Source: Halomonas binhaiensis (GTDB lineage Bacteria > Pseudomonadota > Gammaproteobacteria > Pseudomonadales > Halomonadaceae). Taken from it: 64,000 bases of DNA. Below the pieces are notes generated by a model that made no database searches, was not told the origin of the DNA, and saw nothing but the letters and a program-made list of their open reading frames with translations. The translations under genes and the position numbers were made by a program. Location of the stretch: assembly GCF_008329985.2 (NCBI RefSeq), contig NZ_CP038437.2, positions 1,860,001 through 1,924,000 on the forward strand. Direction: 5' to 3'. This document shows, one piece after another, positions 30,236 through 39,800 of this stretch (the first letter of the stretch is position 1; each line of letters opens with the position of its first letter).

Positions 30236-30781
30236 ATGGCATTTGATGCATATCTGAAAATCGACGGTATCCCGGGCGAAAGTCTGGACGCCAACCACAA
30301 GGACTGGATCGAGCTGCTGAGCTTCGAGTTTGGCGCCAGCCAGGCCACTTCCGCGACTGCCAGCTCTGCTGGTGGTGCTTCTGCCGAGCGCGTCAACGTC
30401 AGTGACTTCGCGATTTCGAAGTTCATCGACAAGGCATCTCCTAAGCTGTTCGAGGCTTGCTGCCGCGGCCAGCACATCAAGGAGATCACGCTGCATGTCA
30501 ACCGCGCTGGCGGTGATCAGGTGCGCTATCTCGAAGTGAAACTGGAAGAAGTCATCGTGTCCTCCACTGAAATGGAAGGCATGAGCAGCTTCTCCCAGAA
30601 TGCTGCTGGTGGTGCTACCGATTCTGTGCACGATTCGCGTCATGATCTGCCTTCCGAGGCAATCAAGTTCAACTTCGCGCGTATCAAGGTCACCTACACC
30701 CAGCAGAAGCGTCAGGACGGCCAAGGTGGTGGCAACATCACTGGTGGCTGGGACCGTACTCGCAACCGCGTTTACTCCTGA
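30236..30781 (+). CDS. hcp: T6SS tube protein Hcp (TssD)
   Basis: This 181-aa member of the longer Hcp class begins MAFDAYLKIDGIPGES, with the conserved DWIELLSFEFGASQ and FAISKFIDKASPKLFEACCRG segments. It ends in IKFNFARIKVTYTQQK plus a Gly-rich tail and WDRTRNRVYS. Hcp hexamers stack inside the TssBC sheath and are secreted. It is flanked by its own upstream region and a downstream hairpin, unlike the tightly packed neighbours. Confidence 0.97.
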   Translation: MAFDAYLKIDGIPGESLDANHKDWIELLSFEFGASQATSATASSAGGASAERVNVSDFAISKFIDKASPKLFEACCRGQHIKEITLHVNRAGGDQVRYLEVKLEEVIVSSTEMEGMSSFSQNAAGGATDSVHDSRHDLPSEAIKFNFARIKVTYTQQKRQDGQGGGNITGGWDRTRNRVYS

Positions 30782-30792
30782 TCGTCATGCCC

Positions 30793-30823
30793 AAGGCCAT
30801 GGGGGAAACCCCATGGCCTTCTT
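30793..30823 (+). terminator. Hairpin after hcp
   Basis: aaggccatgggg / ccccatggcctt is a 12-bp stem with a gaaa loop, 11 bases after the hcp stop. Its T-tract is short (cttctt), so it may act as a leaky terminator and 3' stabiliser that keeps hcp mRNA more abundant than tssA. Confidence 0.65.
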
Positions 30824-31002
30824 GCTCATGCAGTGTTTACAGGCTTGGCGAATACCTGCAACAGGCTTGGATAGCTAACGCTTGAATAGTGATGCTTTCA
30901 ACAGTTGACGCCTTGAATGACCGGCGTTCTGGATCCAGGGCTGTCGCAGGTGTTTTTCAGCGCTAAACGGCAATGGCCGAGAGTCAGTGAAGAGGAATGA
31001 AC

Positions 31003-32106
31003 ATGGCCGATGAATGGGATCGCGAAGCACTGCTGGCGCCGATCGGTGACAACGGTGCCGGGGAAGATCTGAGCTTTTCGCTGCTGATGGATCAGATCAA
31101 GGAGGCGCGGCGTGCCGATCCGACTTACCTCAGTCAAGGTGAGTGGCAGGCCGATCTCAAGAAGTCCGACTGGAACGAGGTCATCGCGCTGTCCACCGAT
31201 GGACTTGCCTACCAGAGCAAGGACCTGGTGCTGGCCGGATGGTTGTGCGAAGGGCTTTCTCATCGTCATCACTTCGTTGGCATGGCCTACGGCCTGGGTG
31301 TCGTCACGGCGCTGTGCGAACGTTACTGGGAGTCGCTCTTTCCGACCCTGGAGGATGGCGAAGAAGAGCGAGTGGGACGGCTGATGTGGCTGGATAACAC
31401 ACTGGCCGGCATGGTGGGTGATATCCCGTTGCTTGAAGGTCAGGGCTATGGCCTGAATCGCTATGAGGAGTCCCGGCAGGTCGAGAACCTGGCACGCAAT
31501 GATGTCGATGCCATGGATACGGCCTTGTCGGAAGGCAAGATCAATGCCGAGATCTTTCAGCGCAGCGTGGTGCTCACCGAGACCGATTTCTTCAAGCAGC
31601 GCCATGATGAGATCCAGCGCTGTCAGCAGGCACTGGAGGCGCTCGATCAGGCCCTGACTGAACACCTCGGTGACCAGACCCCGGCCTTTACCCAACTGAC
31701 GGTTGTCCTTGGCGACTGTACCCGGTTGATTGAACGTGTGCTCGGCGAACGTGGCGTCAGTCTTGGCGGCGAGTCAGGAGAAGGCAATGAGAGCGCGGCA
31801 TCCAGTGTCGAAACCGCGGTAGAGCATCCGCGGGTGGCTCCCGCGGCACCGGCCAAGCAAGCGTCAGCCGGCGCGGCCTTGCGCACCGTACCGCAAAGTC
31901 GCGAAGAAGCCTTCGAAATGCTCAATGGTGTCGCCCAGTTCTTCAAGGGCAGCGAACCTCACAGCCCGGTGCCATACCTGGTCGAGCGAGCCGTTCGCTG
32001 GGGTCGCATGCCGCTGGAAGAATGGCTGCGTGATGTGATTCGTGAAGACCACATCATCGACAGTATCCGCGACACTCTGGGCACGCAGCGGCGGGATGAG
32101 GACTAA
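31003..32106 (+). CDS. tssA: T6SS cap/assembly protein TssA
   Basis: This 367-aa protein has the ImpA N-terminal domain (LLAPIGDNGAGEDLSFSLLMDQIKEARRADP, then WNEVIALSTDGLAYQSKDLVLAGWL). An Ala/Glu-rich linker lies around 255-290, and the C-terminal VAQFFKGSEPHSPVPYLVERAVRWG motif is followed by the LEEWLRDVI region. TssA primes tube-sheath polymerisation or caps the distal end. ATG 31003 has GAGGA six bases upstream and is preferred to ATG 30997. Confidence 0.94.
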   Translation: MADEWDREALLAPIGDNGAGEDLSFSLLMDQIKEARRADPTYLSQGEWQADLKKSDWNEVIALSTDGLAYQSKDLVLAGWLCEGLSHRHHFVGMAYGLGVVTALCERYWESLFPTLEDGEEERVGRLMWLDNTLAGMVGDIPLLEGQGYGLNRYEESRQVENLARNDVDAMDTALSEGKINAEIFQRSVVLTETDFFKQRHDEIQRCQQALEALDQALTEHLGDQTPAFTQLTVVLGDCTRLIERVLGERGVSLGGESGEGNESAASSVETAVEHPRVAPAAPAKQASAGAALRTVPQSREEAFEMLNGVAQFFKGSEPHSPVPYLVERAVRWGRMPLEEWLRDVIREDHIIDSIRDTLGTQRRDED

Positions 32107-32109
32107 GAC

Positions 32110-33279
32110 ATGTCCGGGGCATCGATCTACGACCTGCTGCACGAGTATGAAGCGCCTGTTGTCGAGGAAGAGGAGGTTGCACCGCAGAACCTCACTTACC
32201 AGGCCGACCGGCTGTACCTGATCAGTGGAATCGCCCTGACAGCCGCCGGTTCGGTGGCCATGGGAAAAATGCCAAAACAGGCAGTGTCGGAGCTGTCCCC
32301 GGATCTGAAGGACGCGGGAGGCCAGCGCTTGCCAGTCTATGGCGTGAAGAAGGCCATGTCGGTGGAAAGCCTTGCAACCCAGGGCGTGGAAGACAAGGCA
32401 CAGCGCCTGCATGAGCTGGTTCAGACGCTGATGCATGATGTCATGCTGCTGCTGAGTGATCTGCCCCAGGGTAACGGTTGTGACATTGTGCTGAGCGCTC
32501 CGCTGCACTCGACAGAAGCGCAGCGCCTGATCCTTGAGCACATACGCAGTGCCATGATCAAAGGTGGGCTCGAGGCGTGCCTGGGCGATATTCGTCATGT
32601 TGCCAGTGGATGGGATCCGCATGCGGTGCTGGAGACAGGAGAGGAAGGTGGCCAGCCCTATGTGCTGTGGCTCAGTGTCGACTCGCTGCTCAATCGAGCA
32701 GGCGTCGCAGCGCTGCGCCAGCGCGGCATCCTGAGATCGCCGGAACAGCCGACCGGTGTCTGTCCGGGAGAAGCTGCCGTGGCACTGTTGATCCGGCGTA
32801 TGCCCGAGGAAGAAGACGTGGACCTGAAAGGCTGGCAGCTTGATCGGGCTCAGGTCATGGAACGTCCACCACGGCCCAAGGGCCGTAACAGCAAAGCCAC
32901 TGGTAGTGGTGATCTCGACAAGCTGCTCGAATTGCTCTGGCCCGAAGACAAGGTGCCTGAAGGGCCTTCCTGGGTCGTGGTGGATGCACTGAGAACGGCA
33001 GACAGCAGCCAGGAAGTATCGAATAGCTTGAGCGAACGCTGGCCAGGGCTGCACATCGTCACCGGTGGCCTCAGCGTAGCCAACTGGTGTGGCTGGCCGG
33101 GAGAGGCACTGACAGCACTTCAACTGATATTGGCAATGGCCGATCTGCCTGCCGAAGACAGTGCGCTGGTGCTCAATGTATGTGAAGACAAGCTCGCTCG
33201 CGCCTTGGTACTGCAAACCTGTGCGCAGCCCCCGGAGCCTGAACAAGAGACCGCAGGCACTGCTGGCAAGGAGAACTGA
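32110..33279 (+). CDS. T6SS-associated protein, distant thiolase-fold resemblance
   Basis: This is a 389-aa soluble protein without signal or membrane helix, placed between tssA and vgrG with gaps of 3 and 5 bases. Several patches recall condensing enzymes of the thiolase/ketoacyl-synthase fold: VLSAPLHSTEAQRLILEHI, LGDIRHVASGWDPHAVLE, LWLSVDSLL and especially VCPGEAAVALLI. No active-site Cys in the usual context is evident, so it is probably a non-catalytic relative. I cannot assign a T6SS role; tight packing between tssA and vgrG suggests a part in loading or assembly. The family call is tentative, but that it is a real gene is near certain. Confidence 0.6.
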   Translation: MSGASIYDLLHEYEAPVVEEEEVAPQNLTYQADRLYLISGIALTAAGSVAMGKMPKQAVSELSPDLKDAGGQRLPVYGVKKAMSVESLATQGVEDKAQRLHELVQTLMHDVMLLLSDLPQGNGCDIVLSAPLHSTEAQRLILEHIRSAMIKGGLEACLGDIRHVASGWDPHAVLETGEEGGQPYVLWLSVDSLLNRAGVAALRQRGILRSPEQPTGVCPGEAAVALLIRRMPEEEDVDLKGWQLDRAQVMERPPRPKGRNSKATGSGDLDKLLELLWPEDKVPEGPSWVVVDALRTADSSQEVSNSLSERWPGLHIVTGGLSVANWCGWPGEALTALQLILAMADLPAEDSALVLNVCEDKLARALVLQTCAQPPEPEQETAGTAGKEN

Positions 33280-33284
33280 ACAAC

Positions 33285-35942
33285 ATGGCAGAACGCAAGA
33301 ACGTATCCTCGTCTGGCTTGCTGGACAGCATGCTGTCGTCGTTTGACGTATCGCTGTCGCAAGAGCAACGCCTGCTGCAGCTGTCCTTGGCCAGCACCGA
33401 CCTGATTCCCCACCGGCTGGTGGGTGAAGAGCGCTTGTCGCAGCCTTTCTCTTATGTCCTGGATTGTGTCTCCCAGCGCGGCGATATCGAGCTCAAGAGC
33501 CTGATCGCGCAGCCTGCCGAGCTGAGCGTACGCCAGGCCGATGGCCATTATCGCCGGCTGTCGGGCCTGGTGGAGTCGGCCGCCATCCTGGGTGAGGATG
33601 GCGGAGTATTTTATTATCAGGTGACGCTGGTGCCGTGGCTGGCGATGCTGCAGCTGGGCCTCGACAGCCGTATCTTCCAGGACAAGAACGTTGTCGAGAT
33701 TCTCGAGGCGATGTTCGAGCCTCTGGCCATTGCCCAGGGGCGCTGGCGTTTCGACTTGCGCCGCGAGTATCCACCGCGCTCGTTCGAGGCTCAGTATCGC
33801 GAATCGGACTACCACTTCATCAGTCGCCTGATCGAGCAAGAAGGTATCTGGTGGTATGCAGAGCATGCCACTGAAGATGACGATTTCAGCGGCCATCGCA
33901 TCGTGTTCACCGACGACCCGGCGACCTGCTCTGCGGTGGCACCGCAGACCATTCGCTTTCATCGCCAGGCGGCCACCGAAACGGAAGATACCATCACCCA
34001 ATGGGCCGGCAGGCGCCGCCAGCAGCCCAACCGGGTCAGCTTGGGCACCTTCGATTACAAGCAGCCGCGGCTGGAGAAGCGTACTGGGCTGGACACCATT
34101 CGTGAGCAGGGCAACCTGCCGGATGTCGAGGTCTACGATTACCCCGGCGAATACCACTATCGTGACTATACGCGAGGCGAACGCCTGACGGTCAATCGCC
34201 TGGAAGCTCTGGAATCTCAGGCCAAGCGCTTTCAGGGCGCGGGTGGAGCCCGCCAGCTACAGGCGGGCCAGTGGTTCGAGCTCAGCCAGCATGCTCGTCA
34301 TGCCTCAAATTCCAAGAACAGGGGGCACGAGGATGAGCGCCAGTTCCTGGTGCTCGGCCTGACCATTCATGCGGAAAATGCCCTGCCGATCTCCACGCAC
34401 CTGCGTACCTTGCCGGGCAGCCTGCAGCCTCAGTTGGAAAAGGCCCGCAAGGCCCATGGGCTGGAAGACGACAGCTATCACAAGGACGACTACCAGCAGG
34501 CCGGCACCGGCCATTATCTGGTCGATTTCGAGGCCCAGCGTCTCAGCCAGCCATATCGCTCGCCGCAGGTGCATCTGCCCACGCGGGTGGATGGCCCCCA
34601 GACGGCCATCGTCGTCGGCCCGGAGGACGAGGAGATTCACACCGATCACCTCAACCGCGTAAAGGTGCAGTTCCATTGGGACCGCCAGGGCCAGCGTAAC
34701 GCCTATTCCAGTTGCTGGCTGCGCGCTTCATCGCCCAATGCCGGGGACGGTTGGGGCGGCGTGTTCGTACCGCGTATCGGCCAGGAGGTGATCGTTGAAT
34801 TCCTGGAAGGCGATCCGGCAAGGCCCATCATCACTGGCCGGGTGTACAACGGCGACCAGACTCCCGAGTGGCACAGCAACGGCATTCTGTCTGGGTTCAA
34901 GACCAAGACCTATCGCGGCGGCAAGTTCAATGAGCTGGTATTCGATGATGCTACCGACCAGGAGCGGGTGCGGCTCAATTCCGAGTACGACAAGAGCCAG
35001 CTCAACCTCGGCTACCTGATTCACCAGAACGGCAATACCCGAGGTGCCTTCCGCGGCACCGGCTTCGAGCTGCGTTCCGATGCCTACGGTGCCATTCGTG
35101 CCAATCAGGGCCTGCTGTTGACCAGTTGGGGCCAGCCCGGCGCCGCGGGTGAACAGCTCGACCTGAAACCTGCCACCGAGCAGCTGCAGGGGGCGTATCG
35201 CCTGGCCGATGCACTGAGCGGCAGTGCCACCGAGCACAATGCCGAGGCCCTCGACGCACGCAGCAACCTCAAGCAGGCCGGTGACGACACCCAAGGCACA
35301 TACGGAAGCGCAGAAACAGGGAGTGGCAGTGGCGCTACCACGTCGGATCAGTCCACTGCCCAGGGCGCCAGTCAGGCCGGACGCGGTGAAGCCACTCGGC
35401 TCAATGCTCCCTGGTTGCACCTGAGCTCGCCAGCAGGAATTGCCGTCAGCACCCCGGCATCGACCCACCTGGCCCAGGGCCAGTCATTGAGCGTGACCAG
35501 TGGCGAGGATATCAATCTGGCCGCAGGCAAGAGCCTGATAGCCGCCATCAGCGAAAAGCTGTCCCTGTTCGTGCAGAACGCCGGCATCAAGCTGTTCGCC
35601 GCCCGGGGCAAGGTCGATATTCAGGCCCAGAGCGATGAACTGGCCATGACCGCCGAGAAGGATGTCATCGTCACCTCCACCGAAGGCAAGGTACGCATCG
35701 ATGCGGCCAATGAAGTCCTGCTCACCAGCGGCGGCGGCTATATCCGCATCAAGGACGGTGATATCCAGATTCACTGCCCGGGCAAGGTCGACGTCAAGGG
35801 CGCACAGCACAGCTTTGCCGGGCCTGCGAGCATGCAAGGCGACATGCCTGAACTGCCGGAGTTTGATGGTGAGCTGTGTCCCTTCAAGAAACAGGATGCT
35901 GCAAAGAGAGGGGCGGGCATCGTGGAAGGTTCAATGGAATGA
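33285..35942 (+). CDS. vgrG: T6SS spike protein VgrG (TssI)
   Basis: This 885-aa trimeric needle tip has a gp27-like N-terminal half (STDLIPHRLVGEERLSQPFSY, then FEAQYRESDYHFISRLIEQEGIWWYAEH), a gp5-like OB domain (VKVQFHWDRQGQRN, WGGVFVPRIGQEVIVEFLEGDP) and a repetitive beta-helix. A C-terminal DUF2345-type extension spans about residues 640-830. A low-complexity Ala/Gly/Ser/Thr linker lies near 660-705. No added enzymatic domain is apparent, so this looks like a carrier VgrG delivering the VasX-like effector encoded next. Its stop overlaps the start of the adaptor gene. Confidence 0.97.
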   Translation: MAERKNVSSSGLLDSMLSSFDVSLSQEQRLLQLSLASTDLIPHRLVGEERLSQPFSYVLDCVSQRGDIELKSLIAQPAELSVRQADGHYRRLSGLVESAAILGEDGGVFYYQVTLVPWLAMLQLGLDSRIFQDKNVVEILEAMFEPLAIAQGRWRFDLRREYPPRSFEAQYRESDYHFISRLIEQEGIWWYAEHATEDDDFSGHRIVFTDDPATCSAVAPQTIRFHRQAATETEDTITQWAGRRRQQPNRVSLGTFDYKQPRLEKRTGLDTIREQGNLPDVEVYDYPGEYHYRDYTRGERLTVNRLEALESQAKRFQGAGGARQLQAGQWFELSQHARHASNSKNRGHEDERQFLVLGLTIHAENALPISTHLRTLPGSLQPQLEKARKAHGLEDDSYHKDDYQQAGTGHYLVDFEAQRLSQPYRSPQVHLPTRVDGPQTAIVVGPEDEEIHTDHLNRVKVQFHWDRQGQRNAYSSCWLRASSPNAGDGWGGVFVPRIGQEVIVEFLEGDPARPIITGRVYNGDQTPEWHSNGILSGFKTKTYRGGKFNELVFDDATDQERVRLNSEYDKSQLNLGYLIHQNGNTRGAFRGTGFELRSDAYGAIRANQGLLLTSWGQPGAAGEQLDLKPATEQLQGAYRLADALSGSATEHNAEALDARSNLKQAGDDTQGTYGSAETGSGSGATTSDQSTAQGASQAGRGEATRLNAPWLHLSSPAGIAVSTPASTHLAQGQSLSVTSGEDINLAAGKSLIAAISEKLSLFVQNAGIKLFAARGKVDIQAQSDELAMTAEKDVIVTSTEGKVRIDAANEVLLTSGGGYIRIKDGDIQIHCPGKVDVKGAQHSFAGPASMQGDMPELPEFDGELCPFKKQDAAKRGAGIVEGSME

Positions 35943-36835
35943 TGGCGGAGTTAAACGTAAAAGCCTCAACAGAGGTACTGATGACGACATTGGCCCGGTT
36001 TCCTGAACCGGGCAGGCTCTACCGTTTGGTCGACCCTTCCGATGCACCTGCGCGGGTGCTGTCACCCGAAGCCCTGGAAGAGTGCGGTTTGCTACGCAAC
36101 CCTTTCTTTGCCGAGCCCCAGCAGCACCAGCTCTACCTGCAGCCAGTGAACACCCATGCCGATGAACTTCATCGCATGGTGGCCGAGGAGCATGCGGCAT
36201 TACCTGGCAGCCGTGTAGAGCCTGTGGCTTTCTGTGGTTGGCTCTACTCCAGCGAACCCTTGTTTCGGGTAGTGGCCTATCTGGAAAGGCAGTTCAGAGT
36301 GATCAGCCCGGCAGGCCGCAACTGCCTGCTCAGATTCCAGGATCCCAGAGTCCTGGAACGGCTCGAAGACATTCTGGATGCCGAGCAACTGTCGCGTCTG
36401 CTGTGGCCCATTGATAGCTGGTGTTATTTCGACCATCTCGGAAAGCTGCGGGAACTCTTGCCACACAGAGAAAAGCGCAGGGCAGGCAAACTGCAATTGA
36501 CGGAAAAACAGTGGCAGGCCATCAAGCGTATCGAGAGAGTCAACAAGGTGCTCGATAACTGGAACTCGCTGAAACCCGCACCTCCCCATGCGGCCTCTCC
36601 CGCAGATGTCGACCGGATGCTGGAGTATGCCGAACAAGCTGGCATCAACACGGGAGCGGACACGAATCTCTTTGCCATGCAGGGGCTTTTCTATGGCGCA
36701 GGCTTTCATCGTCATCCGATCATCCAGGCCATGTTGCGCAAAGTGGCAAGGGGAGAAAGCTACAGAATGCAGGCGAGACAACTCACACAGAATGACTGGG
36801 ATGTCATAACCCGGGATGTGAAGGGAGTAGATTGA
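35939..36835 (+). CDS. DUF4123 effector adaptor/chaperone
   Basis: This 298-aa protein of the DUF4123 (Tap/TEC) type loads a specific effector onto its VgrG. The N-terminal half has LYRLVDPSDAPARVLS and FCGWLYSSEPLFRVVAYLERQFRVISPAGRNCLLRFQDPRVLERL, typical of the family. The C-terminal half is helical (ADVDRMLEYAEQAGINTGADTNLF). The start is ambiguous: tandem ATGs at 35939 and 35942 overlap the vgrG stop, and ATG 35981 has AGAGG five bases upstream. The stop overlaps the effector start. Order vgrG-adaptor-effector-immunity is the standard cargo module. Confidence 0.9.
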   Translation: MMAELNVKASTEVLMTTLARFPEPGRLYRLVDPSDAPARVLSPEALEECGLLRNPFFAEPQQHQLYLQPVNTHADELHRMVAEEHAALPGSRVEPVAFCGWLYSSEPLFRVVAYLERQFRVISPAGRNCLLRFQDPRVLERLEDILDAEQLSRLLWPIDSWCYFDHLGKLRELLPHREKRRAGKLQLTEKQWQAIKRIERVNKVLDNWNSLKPAPPHAASPADVDRMLEYAEQAGINTGADTNLFAMQGLFYGAGFHRHPIIQAMLRKVARGESYRMQARQLTQNDWDVITRDVKGVD

Positions 36836-39800
36836 TGGCGAAGGAATTTGATCCAGCCGGGCTGGATGCCGCAGCGTCAGCGGGAGAGTCTGCTGTGCTG
36901 GAGGATGGAAGGTGCCCGACATGTGAACGCAAGGGATTGCCGATTCTTCCCGTGCGGCTGGCCGTCTGCCAACGCACTTCCCTGAACAGTGGCATTCCTG
37001 AACTAGCGGCGGAACGGGTTGCAGCGTTTACCGACATCACCCTCGACAAGTCGCTGGAAAATGGCGAGGAGCGCACGCGAACGCTGTCCGATGAGGTCAA
37101 GGAAGAGATTACAGAAGCGCAGGGCGGCAAGGCCAATAAGTACATCCTGCGCCAGTTGCGACCGGGATATCTGTATTTTTACGACCCGTCGAATCCTGAG
37201 GGCTATCACTGGACCTCCTATGTGATCAATGAAGATGGCATGTATCGCTTCTTCTCGGTGCGTGACAACCCGCCATCGGTCAGTGATGCCGCCTTTGATT
37301 GCCGGGAAAAGGGTGAAGAGGAACAGAAGACCAAGGCGCTGAATGCCTGTGTCGTCACCCTGACTCACGTAGAAGCCATGCAGGATCTTTTCTACGCCTT
37401 CACCGAACACCCCTGGTCGAGAGAACACCGGAAAATGATCGAGGGCGATGCCGAGTGGCGTGAAGCCCACATGCAGAAGATCAACATTCCGGCATGGATC
37501 GCAGGGCAATCCCAGTCAGGAAATGGTCCTGGCTATGGCTTTACCATCGATGAACTGGACCAGGTCGCTGAGTTCAGTGATGGCGCTGCCGGCATGGAAA
37601 AGCATTTCTGGCCCAAGAGCGATCGCCAGCTGTTCACTCGCGAAGAGCTGCAGGAGGTCATGACGATACGTCTGTCTGCCGCTCCGCAAGGCATGAAGGA
37701 CAAAGGTCTGATTCTCGCGGTCAAGGATGAACTAGGCGTCATCGAGGAACTGAATGCCTACCGGCATAATGCGTTGGGCATGGTAGATGAATTCCTGAAA
37801 CAGGGCGACGGTGATAATCGCAGGAAGCTGGTTGCCATGCAGGCCATCGATGCCTTCAAGGAAAACTTCAAACGTGCTCATGTAGAGAGAGCCAACCAGC
37901 AGTATGAACAAGGTATCGAGTCTCTTGAGGAGGAGAGACGCCCGAGTGATGAAGCTATGGCCCGTTTGAATACCCAGATCGAAGAAGCAAGGGCATCGGG
38001 TAATGAACGTGAATTGGAGCGACTGGAGTCTCAGAAGTCACGGGCTGAACAGCTCAGGGAGCCACTTTTTGGTTTACAGGAAGACCGCCTGGAGCTGTTA
38101 AGGCATCATCGACTCAATAGCGCTGAAAACCTGGCGGACAGCCATGATCAGCAGTTGCTGGAATATTATGATGCCGCTGCACTGGAAGGTTTCAGAGAGG
38201 ACTACTACAAGGAACTGGAGAAGAGCGAAGCGCTGATAGAAGTCCTCGATGCGGATTACGCCTTCTGGCTGCGTGATCATGTCAGACCCTTGATGGATCG
38301 TTACAGCAAAACCGACTATGAGACTGGCTTGCGCCTGAGTAGCCTTCTTTCCAACGGTCTGCGCGGTGGCATTCTTGCACCGGCAAGTGCTTCCGTATGG
38401 ATGCTGTGGGCCAGAGAACTGGATGGCGAAGACTCTCTGTTGAGACGAATGCTGTTTCTCAATATGCAGGACATGGCCAGCCAATCGCTCAGCGACCGGC
38501 AGTCACTTGGAGATGGCGACTTTTTCGGTAGGGAAGCGTTACTTGGCTGGGCGGAGCGCTTTGCTGAAAAAGATGAGGCACTACCTGCTGGGCAGCGGGA
38601 GGAACGGGCGAACAAGTATCAGACCACTATGCCGTTGCTGGTATCGGTAGCCGGCAATTCCCTTTCCGCACTGGCAATCAATGAGTGCCATCATACTTGT
38701 GTCGCAGGTGGAAACAGTGCTCTGAAGTCCTTCCTGCGCTATACCCAACTGATCTACGTCGGCGATCCTGATGTTTGGCAAGGTAACAAGAGCTTGCCGT
38801 TGATGCAGAAAGTGACCTTGACCAAAGGGGAATATCACGCCTGGTTGACCTACATCTCAGAGCATGTGACCAAGGCAAGCGGCAAGCGGCTGAATGTTGA
38901 TGATGCTTTACCATTCATCGAAGGTACCGGCGGTAACTTTGCGGTCAATTCGGAAGACAATGACGCCTTGATCAGCGTCGCCTTGCCAGTATTCGACGAA
39001 CAAGGTAACGCTCTCGATATCTTTGATGCCAAGGATGTCGGCAAGCGGAGCGATGATCTGTGGCAGAACGCCCGCGACGTGACCGCAAAGATCGTGGGCG
39101 AAAAGCCGATGAACAAGACCATTGCCGCAGGCCTGGTGACGTGGAATGCCGTTGGCACTGTCTGGGATGAACTGACAGGAGAGGCGGACGCCGATATGCT
39201 CAAGCTCTCAGGGGCTATCGTGAACCTGGGAACATCGAGCATGCAGCTCATCGAGGAATATGCTGTCATCAGGACGGCTGCCGTAGGGCCAAGTGGCAGT
39301 GCAGCCGCGAACTGGGTAGGCAGCGGCGCCTGGGCGCTGGCAAAGCCGGTGTTGAGTGTGGCGGCTGGTGTGCTCTCTATCGTCGATGGCTTCAAGAAGC
39401 TGAGTGAAGCAGCTCATGGCAAACGGTTGGGCATACCGGATAGCTTGATCTCAAGACGAGAACTTGTCGGGGGCGCGACCATCGCCGGTGGGGTTCTCGG
39501 GTTGATAGGGCTCGCCGTGCCTGCTTTGGGAATACCAGCCGTTGGTATCATTATTGGCATTGTGATGCTGGTGATAGCGTTTGCCTTCGTCGAGCTGGTG
39601 GCGCCTTCCGTGGGCATGTGGATCAACCGTAGTATCCTGGGTTATCACAGAGGCCAGGTGGAAGAGTTCAAGAGTGCCGATGAGGAACGCGCTTCCCTGG
39701 ATATGGTCTTTAGGGGAGTGACGGTTGAGCTGACCTGGGAGAATGCCCTGAACGCCGGACCTGCCGTGATGCCGCATATGATGCCAGCGGAGCAGCAGCC

